Below are positions 41,774 through 50,627 of a stretch of DNA of 64,000 nt, piece by piece. Below the pieces are notes generated by a model. The model was not told the origin of the DNA, made no database searches, and worked only from the letters and a program-made list of their open reading frames with translations. The DNA is taken from assembly GCA_946902875.1 (NCBI GenBank), contig OX336351.1, positions 4,771,761 to 4,835,760 of the forward strand, read 5' to 3'. The translations under genes and the position numbers were made by a program. Every line of letters starts with the position of its first letter. Positions within the stretch are counted from its first letter, which is position 1. Origin of the DNA: Nematopogon swammerdamellus. Its lineage: Eukaryota > Arthropoda > Insecta > Lepidoptera > Adelidae.

Positions 41774-42430
41774 TTCGCCATAGAGAGCAATGATAAGAGT
41801 ATTTCATTAGAACTAAATGAATATTCAGATAGATAGACAGAAAATAGACTTCGCTAAACGTGGTGGTCTGAAATGTTGTGTAATTTACCAGAGTTTAATA
41901 ACAGCACAACACCGATTACTCTGCTTACCCTGATAGCCGGGATATAGCGTCTACATACGTTTTTTTTTTTATGGAAACTGACACGGTTGTCTACATCACC
42001 CACACACAACATCCGTGATGTCAGCCCATAACACCGGGTGAACTTGATGCCACGTCAGTGCTTCCCTTCGGTCGTGCCGACTACACTGAACTGGACGGAA
42101 AACACAAACTATTTACATAGCCGTATTGACCGACCTTTCATTCAGTGCGGTGGTACCAACCCGGGCGGGTCACACCCTACCACCTAGTAATATAAGAAGA
42201 GAGTCATATCCCTTAGTCGCCTTTTACGACATACACGAGGAGAGATTACGTAGAGAGCAATGATGACAGTATTTCATTGAAACGGAATGAATATTCAGAT
42301 AAATAGACAGAAAACAGACTTCGCTAAACGTGGCGGTCGGTGTTGTGCTGTAATTTACCAGAGTTATTAACAGCACAACACCGATTACTCTGCTTACCCT
42401 GATAGCTGGGATACAGCGTGTGGTATGTAT
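41774..42430. repeat. Direct duplication flanking a hybrid SINE
   Basis: 41774-41952 and 42247-42424 are near-identical. Both carry ATAGAGAGCAATGAT / GTAGAGAGCAATGAT, AGACAGAAAA(T/C)AGACTTCGC, a P-family 3' part with CAGCACAACACCGATTACTC, and a GATAGC(C/T)GGGATA end. Between them (41958-42246) lies a reversed hybrid SINE with T1 body and truncated P head. Confidence 0.75.
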
Positions 42431-43319
42431 CTATGGCTATTATTTTCGTCATTTCACTCGTAGCACGTTTCACTTGGCAGTTTTTACTTATAGCGCTATT
42501 TTCCCGTTCATTTCATTTCAATTTATTCTCTTGTAGCACCCTTGCTTCATAAATCACACTGGATGATAATGACTGAAGTATGTATACATTTAAATGGCCC
42601 TCCATAAAAATATATTGCGAGTATCCCGCCCGAAATACAGCGCCATCTATCGTGCGAGCGAACAAGGCCACGGTTTTAGCACTAGAATTCGCACTCCACT
42701 CAATTAGACCAGCGGTTTCCAAATAGTGATACGCGTACCCACAGGGGTACGCAGGCTCATGTTAGGGGGTACACGTGGTCGCAATTTTATTTTATTTATT
42801 TAATTTATTAAGGAGAAAAAACAGAGAGATGTAGTACATAGATTATATAACAAAAGAGAAACTAAAAGCATACATATAACATGTCCACACTACGCTTCCC
42901 TCTGGAACACATTTTATTAATTTATTTTATTTTATTTATTAAGGAGAAAAAACAGAGACATGTAGCACATAGATTATGACAAAAGAGAAACAAAGAGTAT
43001 ACATATAACATGTCCCCACTACGCTTCCCTCTGTAACACATTGAACATGATAAAGGCAGTACAAATAAAAGTTATTACATAAACAAACAATTAATAAAGA
43101 CAGTTGCGAAACAGAGAAACAAAAAGAAAAGGATTAAAAAAAAAATACATAATCGATAGTTGTGAGAGGTGATAACAGAATAGACGAGAAGGTATACAGT
43201 ATTATGTAATATGTGATGGATGACTGACCTACCTATCCATCCAACAGCAACTTAATGGCCACGTTTACCTCTACGATCTTAAAGAGAACTTATTTCACTA
43301 GTAAATATATCCTTTCCTT
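42431..43319. repeat. Tandem duplication of about 125 bp at 42787-43044
   Basis: TTTATTAAGGAGAAAAAACAG to CTACGCTTCCCTCTGGAACAC occurs at about 42805-42910 and again at about 42935-43038 with few changes. The rest of the interval is unassigned AT-rich DNA. Confidence 0.7.
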
Positions 43320-43530
43320 ACCTATAATAAAATCCAACGTCTGCTTTCTGTCTGTCTGTCCGCTTATAACTCGAGAACCACTGAACCGATTTTAATAAAA
43401 CAAAATTCTACGGATAGCTTGATTCTTCCCATCAACTATAGGCTAGTTACTATCACGCTAAATAGCTTATGAGGTTAGTAGTGAAGTGAAATATGAGAGC
43501 GGGCGGAGCCGCGGGCACAGCTAGTAATAT
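43320..43530 (+). mobile_element. Lep1-like Helitron repeat
   Basis: CCTATAATAAAATCCAACG, AACTCGAGAACCACTGAACC, and the end GCGGGCGGAGCCGCGGGCAC then AGCTAGTA. Same ending grammar as 17534-17997 but a different interior. Confidence 0.5.
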
Positions 43531-43654
43531 ATATAGTAATAGTAAACTCACTAGTAAATATATTCTAGTAAATATATAATATATATAGTAATAGTAAATA
43601 GTGAAAATTATCTCAACTGATGAATGGTTGATTTTTTTTTCTTTTTTTTTTATG

Positions 43655-43880
43655 TAAACCACCATGGGTGGCTGTGCCGAGAGACCAATGGTGCAGTCGA
43701 CAGAGCCAAAATCACCTCTCCTCGCGAAACCACGCTCAGTTAGGTGCCATGCCAGCAGATTTGCGGACTATTGCTAGGCTGTCTAGCCCGTTAATACGAC
43801 GCTTGAAGACACCCAGGTTAAAGGATTCAGGAAATACACTCGCTGGGACCTATTTCGTATTACATTGTGATTACTTAAGT
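43655..43880 (+). repeat. Dispersed repeat shared with 3798-4390
   Basis: CCACCATGGGTGGCTGTGCC and ACACCCAGGTTAAAGGATTC match the ends of the copy at 3798-4390, but the interior is shorter. Confidence 0.5.
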
Positions 43881-44309
43881 AGATAATAGAACTAATAAAT
43901 TACTGATATAGGTATGATGTATAAGCAACAATTGTAAAACAACATATGTAAAAATATATTTGGTACACAATAAATAAAAAATATTTATATATACACATAT
44001 TTTACATCTTATATTTCGGCTTTTATTAGTCGTCGTCGGAGAAAAAAATTTAATGTATACCTATTTTTAATTAAATTAAATTTTAATATACAAGTTTAAT
44101 CCGTCAGATTATCATTTCACATATTTTATTTTTAACCATATGAAAATTTTAACATTTTACTCAGGGGTACTTAGGCCTGAGAAAAAAGGGGTACCATTAT
44201 TCCATTGTAATTGAGAACTACTGAATTAGACCAATGATTATTTTTACGTGCTAGAAAGGCGCGTCAGACTTGTGTCGCGATCGTGGCACGTGGAGGTCTG
44301 TTGTCTCTG

Positions 44310-44692
44310 CCTACTCCATTGCGAATGCGAGAGGTCCGCGGTTCGAATCCGGTCGACGAGTACCAATGAGTTTTTTCTGACGAAAAAATTTACGTGCATA
44401 CCTACACCTGCTGCTTCACCGTTCGGAACCGGTGTAAAACTGTAGGTCCCTTCCCTTGCCCCTTACTAGGTGGTAGGCTCAAATTCTAGCCGACTGGGTT
44501 GGTACCACCGTACTGGATGTAAGATGGCCGCATATCAACCTCGGTTGTGTTCTCCTCTAGTCCAGTATAGCCAGCAATCCTGGGAAGTCTCCGGTATGGC
44601 ACCTACCTTCTCAGAGGTGATATTGGCTGGTCGGAGCATGCGCTTTGGCCCCTCCGACTCAGCCACCCATACCGGATTACATAAAAAAAAAT
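44310..44692 (+). mobile_element. tRNA-SINE at the edge of the telomeric-repeat array
   Basis: The head lacks the A-box part but keeps GGTTCGAATCCGG. The T2 body is complete to ACCGGATTACATAAAAAAAA. Its tail runs directly into TAATGTTAGGTTATGTTAGG, the left border of the TTAGG tracts. Confidence 0.8.
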
Positions 44693-44900
44693 AATGTTAG
44701 GTTATGTTAGGTAAGGTTAGCTTAGGTTAGGTTAGGTTAGGTTAGGTTAGGTTAGGTTAGGTTAGGTTATATTGGCTGGTCGGAGCATGCGCTTTGGCCC
44801 CTCCGACTCAGCCACCCATACCGGATTACATAAAAAAAAATAATGTTAGGTTATGTTAGGTAAGGTTAGCTTAGGTTAGGTTAGGTTAGGTTAGGTTAGG
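44621..44900 (+). repeat. 149-bp tandem duplication of SINE tail plus TTAGG repeats
   Basis: The block beginning TATTGGCTGGTCGGAGCATG at 44621 reappears at 44770 with the same SINE end, the same irregular telomere-like start (GTTAGGTTATGTTAGGTAAGG, TTAGCTTAGG) and TTAGG units. The second copy ends in the poly(T) of element A at 44901. Confidence 0.9.
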
Positions 44901-47900
44901 TTTTTTTTTTTTTTTTTTTTTTTTTAGGTTCCAAAATAAATCTCGGCTATAAATGCCGAGGCATGTTCATTCTCTCTTTTCTTTCATACCTCAATGTCGG
45001 GTTTAGTGTCAACCCGACCCCGTGCCCGGACCGAACTCCAGGGACACGGGGGACACACGTCTTTCATTCCCTTATAGTTTTCTTTATTATTTATTTAATT
45101 TATTCAGTCTTGTGCTTTACATTACAATAATAATAATATATTACAAATCATTTTATAGAAACATAGCTAAGCTAACTTTACTTTTTACATGTTAACTACA
45201 TACTACTTACATAACTAAACAACTAAATACAGATTTGTTATTTACACTAATTTAACACATGACTACTAAAGAGAAAAACAAGATTAATCCCTACAATATT
45301 TACAAACAAGAGTTGCGTAACATGCAAAGCAAAGCTCAGGACTTATGTGCTGTTTTCCTTAGTTATTACCGCCATCACACCTTCACAGTAATTGAGGAAC
45401 GACTCCCCCACCCGGTCGTCGTTGTGGAGCAATGCGGCGTAGTTCCGAGGTTCAATTTTCATCCTGGCAGAATGCTCGAGATCATAGCGTTTGGCGGCAA
45501 ACCTCGGGCACTCTGACAGGATGTGTTCCATAGTTTGTGGAGACGTGTCGTCGCACGAGCATGAAGGCGAGTCCTTCAATTTGAAGCGGTGTAAATAGGC
45601 AGCAATTCCCCCATGACCGCTCCAGATTTGGGACCTCATGCTCGTTTGGCGGACACCTACCAGATATTTATGGGCCACCCTCACGTTGGGGAAGAAGAGT
45701 TTGGTGACCTCTCCTGTGCTTGATAGGTCATACTGTTCCTGCCACCTTCTCACAGACTGATTGCGTGTGTGGTACTTCACGTACGATATCGGGAACTTGT
45801 CGTAAGCTGGGGCGGTTTTTACGTTGAGGGCGGCATGCTTCGCCAGCTCGTCGGCCCTCTCGTTGCCAGCCATACCGACGTGGGCTCTCACCCAAAATAA
45901 TTGGAGAGAACCCCCCTTGCCCGTAATTTCCGCCATAAGCTGGCGGATCTCGACAGCAAGGGGATGCGTGTTACCCGCGTCGGTCAAGATCTGGAGAGAG
46001 GACCTCGAGTCACTCAAGATACTGCACCGCCTTGAATCGCCTTTCGCGAATTCACAAGCCTTTTTAATCGCGAACATTTCGGCTTGAAAGACGGTGCAGT
46101 AGTTCGAGAGTTTGAAGCATGCCTTCCTGATTTCAGTCTCGCCGACCCAACAGGTATATGCCCCACCGACCAAGCCACTTATCTTGCTGCCGTCCGTGTA
46201 GATCCTGACATCCGCGACTGGGTCCCACTGTGCTTCCTCCTCGTTCTCCAGGCAGACGAAGCTGATCTCCTGCCTGAGGGCAGGGTGTTCCAGATCGAAG
46301 GGGCTACACCTAGTTTCTAGTTGCCTGTCTGGCAGTAGGTCTGTAGCCCCTTCTTTCTTTGCGATGTAGAGTGTTGCTGCCTCTTGGATTCGCAAGCGCA
46401 GTGGGAGCAGTCGGGCAAGAATCAACACAGACGTCAACGAGGTGGTTCGGTGGGCTCTGGCGATACGCAAGCCGAAGCTCCGCTGCACTGCTTCGAGTCT
46501 GCGGTTTATATAGGCTTTTTCGGTGGCATCCACCCAGACGCTACTCGCGTAGAGCACAATAGGCTCAATAACAGCTACGTAGATGAGCCTTACCACTTCG
46601 CTATTTAGACCCCAAGTGGGCCTGACAGCCCTGCTCACACCGTTAAATATTGCCGTGGTTTTGGCGCAGAGTGCACCAACATGCTGACTCCATGTGAGGC
46701 CAGAGTCTATGGTCAGCCCCAGCAGTTTGATGGACGGTTTTATTTCCACGTGTACACCGTCCATTGTGAAAAAGGGCTGACCATACTTAAGCTTTTTTGT
46801 GACCAGTAAAGCATGGGTCTTGTGTGGCGCAAACCTCAGCTTGTTTTCCGCCCCCCACCTGGAGATTTCCGAGAGGGCCCTGTTCACCTGCGTCTCTAGT
46901 CCTTGGGAGTCGGGATCGCTGACTATCAGGATTATATCGTCGGCGAATGCCTGAATGTGGATTCCCAGGCCAGCTATCAGATCAAGGGCCAGGGCCGCTC
47001 TCAGCAAGCCCACATCACCCCCGGACCCCACCCCTACGACAACCCTGGAGTCCCTTGCCCTCCTCATCCTACTGACTCCGATTCCCAGCTTGTCCAGCTT
47101 GACCTCCTTCGTGATCTTTTGGATCACGGAGTCGCTGGTGTCCTGAGGGTCCTTAGATCTGACAAGGAGGACGTGGCTGGTTTCAGGATGCCGTCTGGGC
47201 ACATGTGGGGCAGACGCAACGCTTGCGTACGTCCTAGCAGTAAAAGTGCGCCCCTCCCTGGCAACCGCGTTTGTTGGACCGGCCGACGTCAGCTGTGCCC
47301 TAACCGTTTTTTCCATCTCGCGGTTACTGACCATCAGCTCGTCCATTGCCCGCTGGAGTCTCGCCGATGCGATTTCATCAGAAAGCGGTGCCGCTTGCTG
47401 GGTGCTCTGAAGGACTTCGCGTGTAGTGAGGTCCGTAACAGCGCTTCGCAGGCTCTCAAGCTCGCCCGTCACCGGCTTCAGCGCCTCCTGCATGCAAGCA
47501 GTGATCGCCTCGTTGGGTAATGTCGCCTGACCTTGCATCCCTTCAGCCAACCATGCTACCGTGGCCCTCAGATCAGCTACGCCCTTCAGAAGCGGCTCCA
47601 GCGCTTCACGGACAGCCCCAGTGATATCCAGCGCTCCGGAGATGCCTGGATCCAGCGTTGGCGATGCCTCCCTAGCCGGACGCATGGGCTCCCCATGCAC
47701 GGGTGCTGGATGCATTGAGTCCACGATGCTCTGCAGCCCCAGCAGGCGCTTCTGTGCCCTTCCCAGGCCCGCCTCTATCGCCCGCACGGCCTCTCCAGAA
47801 TCACGCAGGCCGGCTCCCGGGTCAGTCGAACCAGATGTTTGCGGCTCACCAGTAGCCGGGCGCGCAAGCAGCTCCGCAACACCCCTTTGCACCTCCTCCA

Positions 47901-48922
47901 GTTTATTCAGCTGGCCAGGCGTCTCATACGCCAGCCAGTTCCTAATGCTGGAGGTCTGCTCCAGGGTGCTCCTCACGTCAGCATGGACCGCCTGCAGAGC
48001 CTCCGCATGGCTCGCATGGAGTGCCATCATCTCTCTGACATGGGCACGTTCCACGCGCACCAGCTCCTTTGCGTGTCGCGCCTTCGAGGCCTCCAGCTCA
48101 GCAAGTCTGCGTGCCCTCGAGTCGGAGAGTGCAAGGGCGACCTCGTACAACCCCTGGATGCATTCATGTGCAGTCACCTTGCACTCCCTTCTCATGTTGC
48201 CCGCCTGCTCCAAGGCTGCCTTGCCTCGCTGGAGGAATTCGTTGGCACGGGCGCTCGCCTGGTCCATCCTGGCCCCGGCACCCACCGTAGCCGGCAGCAG
48301 ACTCATGCGGGAGGAAGAGGCAGGTGAGGGGTCACGCGAGAGCGAGGCCACGGAGGACCACTCCTCGTCGGATTGGAGGTCGACCCCCAGCTCCCGGAGC
48401 TCGCGGTCAAGGTCCAGCCGGGACTCCGACGAACCGATGCTCACAGCCGCCGGCTTCAGCGGTTCCCACGCGGGCTCGCTCGATGTTTCCGCCACCTCCG
48501 CAGACCCGGGACTCGGGGGAGCCGTTCCCGTCTTCAGCCCCTCCCCCTCCAGACAGGTGTCCGGGGTGGGAACAGCCAGAGCCAAGGAGGGCGCTCCACC
48601 GAGACCCAGGTCGGCCGACACCGACGGCGACTCAGGGGCGGCCATTTCCTGGAGGCTGGCCTGCTTCCTCAGGACCTTCACCCTGAGTCCCCGGCTACGG
48701 CCCCCGGAGTCCGACTGCGAGCTCGTGGTTGGCCCCCGCGGGCGGCCGACCGATGTGACACCGACGGGGGGCGAGACGCCAGCACGGCTAACGCGGGCCG
48801 GTCCCGGTTCTGAGTCGCGGTGGGTCGTCCCTGCGGTGGCCAGTTTCCCCTGAGGTCCGCTCCCCGCGCCACTGCCTCTCGTACCGCGCGCTGTACGCGC
48901 GGTATGCGCTGTATGCGCGCGG
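44901..48922 (-). mobile_element. Element A: R1-clade non-LTR retrotransposon between TTAGG tracts, internally deleted
   Basis: Minus-strand element. Its poly(A) tail is the T run at 44901-44925, directly after TTAGGTTAGG. The 3' UTR contains a small stem-loop, CTCGGC..GCCGAG at 44941-44959, also present in element B. The single long ORF is 45343-48681. The 5' end is GC-rich and stops at 48922, where TTAGG units resume. TTAGG on both sides fits a telomere-repeat-specific (TRAS/SART-type) element. A central part (gag zinc knuckles, endonuclease, N-terminal RT) is deleted. Confidence 0.85.
45343..48681 (-). CDS. Gag-like / partial RT / RNase H fusion ORF of element A
   Basis: A 1112-codon frame without stops. 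Residues about 1-565 match the N-terminal and coiled-coil part of the gag-like ORF1 of element C (SRLDLDRELRELGVD, RMDQASARANEFLQRGKAAL, RECKVTAHEC). At about residue 566 (near 46981-46990) the sequence switches to the RT palm, giving AFADDIILIV (catalytic motif C), thumb and connection. An RNase H domain follows (TDGSKISG near 828, then QAEMFAIKKA, SDSRSSLQ, NERADELAKHAA: the D-E-D-D residues are visible). A C-terminal CxC..HILSEC zinc motif ends it. Missing are the gag zinc knuckles, the endonuclease and RT motifs before FADD. It cannot encode a working retrotransposon, but the frame is intact. The start Met is uncertain. Confidence 0.85.
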   Translation of the reverse strand: MKVLRKQASLQEMAAPESPSVSADLGLGGAPSLALAVPTPDTCLEGEGLKTGTAPPSPGSAEVAETSSEPAWEPLKPAAVSIGSSESRLDLDRELRELGVDLQSDEEWSSVASLSRDPSPASSSRMSLLPATVGAGARMDQASARANEFLQRGKAALEQAGNMRRECKVTAHECIQGLYEVALALSDSRARRLAELEASKARHAKELVRVERAHVREMMALHASHAEALQAVHADVRSTLEQTSSIRNWLAYETPGQLNKLEEVQRGVAELLARPATGEPQTSGSTDPGAGLRDSGEAVRAIEAGLGRAQKRLLGLQSIVDSMHPAPVHGEPMRPAREASPTLDPGISGALDITGAVREALEPLLKGVADLRATVAWLAEGMQGQATLPNEAITACMQEALKPVTGELESLRSAVTDLTTREVLQSTQQAAPLSDEIASARLQRAMDELMVSNREMEKTVRAQLTSAGPTNAVAREGRTFTARTYASVASAPHVPRRHPETSHVLLVRSKDPQDTSDSVIQKITKEVKLDKLGIGVSRMRRARDSRVVVGVGSGGDVGLLRAALALDLIAGLGIHIQAFADDIILIVSDPDSQGLETQVNRALSEISRWGAENKLRFAPHKTHALLVTKKLKYGQPFFTMDGVHVEIKPSIKLLGLTIDSGLTWSQHVGALCAKTTAIFNGVSRAVRPTWGLNSEVVRLIYVAVIEPIVLYASSVWVDATEKAYINRRLEAVQRSFGLRIARAHRTTSLTSVLILARLLPLRLRIQEAATLYIAKKEGATDLLPDRQLETRCSPFDLEHPALRQEISFVCLENEEEAQWDPVADVRIYTDGSKISGLVGGAYTCWVGETEIRKACFKLSNYCTVFQAEMFAIKKACEFAKGDSRRCSILSDSRSSLQILTDAGNTHPLAVEIRQLMAEITGKGGSLQLFWVRAHVGMAGNERADELAKHAALNVKTAPAYDKFPISYVKYHTRNQSVRRWQEQYDLSSTGEVTKLFFPNVRVAHKYLVGVRQTSMRSQIWSGHGGIAAYLHRFKLKDSPSCSCDDTSPQTMEHILSECPRFAAKRYDLEHSARMKIEPRNYAALLHNDDRVGESFLNYCEGVMAVITKENST

Positions 48923-49092
48923 TTAGGTTAGGTTAGGTTAGGTTAGGTTAGGTTAGGTTAGGTTAGGTTAGGTTAGGTTAGGTTAGGTTAGGTTGGGTTG
49001 GGTTAGGTTAGGTTAGGTTAGGTTAGGTTAGGTTAGGTTAGGTTAGGTTAGGTTAGGTTAGGTTAGGTTAGGTTAGGTTAGGTTAGGTTAGG
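48923..49092 (+). repeat. TTAGG telomeric repeat tract, about 34 units
   Basis: Near-perfect TTAGG units with two TTGGG variants. TTAGG is the ancestral insect telomere repeat. It separates the 5' end of element A from the poly(A) of element B. Confidence 0.97.
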
Positions 49093-49888
49093 TTTTTTTT
49101 TTTTTTTTTTTTTAATTAGTTCCAAATAAATAACACCTCAGCTATACATGCCGAGTTCTTGTTTTCGTCCTGTCACTCAATCCCACCATCAAGCACCCCC
49201 TTGCACCCTGGTTCCAGCAGGAGTGCAAGTTCCTTCTCTTTCTTACATTTTTATTTATTATTATTATTTTTATATATATTTACAGCTTGTCCTAGTTAAT
49301 GCTTATTAGTACACTGCATACGAGTATGCTTAAACACACTCAAATTACAATATTATAACACGTTCGCAAGTAACGAGATTTACAATTAAGCCGAGCATGT
49401 AACACATAAGTTTGCCATTCCTTAAATTAACAATATTCAAATGTTTAATTACAATTTTATGAACATCTATATTTAATAACAATTTAATAATATTAAAATT
49501 ATTTAGCACATGACTAAAATAATATGTGTTATGTGCTATTTTCCCTAGACACGACCGCCATTATGTCCTCGCAATAATTGACAAAGGCCTCTCCCACTTT
49601 CTCGTCGTCGATTAAAAGTGAAGGGTAGTTTTCCGGCTTTATATCCATCCTGGCAAAGTGCTCGAGATTGTAGCGCTTGGCAGAGAATCTCGGGCACTCT
49701 GACAGGATGTGCACAACCGTTTGGGGAGAGGTGCCGTCACACGAGCACGAGGGAGAGTCCCTGAGCTTGAAGCGGTGCAGGTAGGCTGCTATACCTCCAT
49801 GCCCGCTCCAGATCTGACTCCTCGTGCTCGTGAGGCAGACACCGGCCAGGTACTTGTATGAAGCAGTGACGTTCGGGAAGAAGATTCG
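49093..49888 (-). mobile_element. Element B: 5'-truncated copy related to element A
   Basis: T run 49093-49113 is the tail. The 3' UTR shares TCCAAATAAATAACACCTC and the CAGCTATACATGCCGAG stem-loop region with A. Only the end of ORF2 remains. The 5' break at 49888 joins TTAGG directly, as expected for incomplete target-primed reverse transcription into a telomeric repeat. Confidence 0.85.
49529..49888 (-). pseudogene. Element B ORF2 C-terminus
   Basis: About 120 codons open from the truncation to the stop: an FFPNV start, then GHGGIAAYLHRFKL, DSPSCSC, HILSECPRF and AVVSRENST at the end. This is the zinc-like C-terminal domain after RNase H. It is closely similar to the same part of element A, so A and B are one subfamily. 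Confidence 0.8.
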
Positions 49889-49953
49889 TTAGGTTAGGTT
49901 AGGTTAGGTTAGGTTAGGTTAGGTTAGGTTAGGTTAGGTTAGGTTAGGTTAGG
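49889..49953 (+). repeat. TTAGG telomeric repeat tract, 13 units
   Basis: Perfect TTAGG units between the 5' break of element B and the poly(T) of element C. Confidence 0.97.
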
Positions 49954-50119
49954 TTTTTTTTTTTTTTTTTTTTTTTATTATGAATAGCTTTATTTTCCAT
50001 AGACACAGAGTCCATGCTCTTTTCTGCTTAAGTTAACATATTATTACTTCTTATTTAGAATACACGCTACAAGGTTTGCTGATACTGTTACTGTTATGCT
50101 GTGGGATTTCTTTCTTTTT

Positions 50120-50120
<1 letters not shown>

Positions 50121-50157
<37 letters not shown>

Positions 50158-50335
50158 TTATCGTAAATATTTATTTTATTCCATATTATTTATTTATTTA
50201 TGTATATATGTTGTTTTTGTGTTTTTTTTTTTTTGTTGTTATTTTATTATTATTATTATAATTTTTTTTGTTTTTTGTTTTTTGTTTTTTTTTTTTTGTT
50301 TTTTTTTTTGTTTTTTTTTTTTTTTACTATATACT
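50121..50335. repeat. T-rich low-complexity tract in the 3' UTR of element C
   Basis: Several T runs separated by TTATTATT and GTTTTTTG-type spacers; A-rich in the element's sense strand. Confidence 0.9.
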
Positions 50336-50627
50336 CGTAATTCCACAGATCCTTACAGACATCATTGACAACAATTAGCACTTTCTTAACAACATTGCTA
50401 CGATTTATGGCTACGCACTTAAGATTACAATGCAAAGTGTACAACTGCTATTTACATTTCCATTTACCCTGACTTTCCATATATTATATAGTGTGGATAC
50501 ATACTCTTAATTACAGTTTCATTTTTTTCTTAACTACACGATTAACAAAAAAAGTGGCAATTACTTAGTAACATTCTACAAGTTAGGGCTACATTCTTTC
50601 AAAGATAAAACTGCAAGCGCTTAGCTA

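Noticed and set aside
47561..48853. 430-codon plus-strand open frame (and 46903-47520, 47839-48327)
   Set aside because: These lie antisense to the gag-like part of element A, where GC-rich codons leave few stops on the other strand. Composition is Ser/Arg/Pro-rich without a domain.
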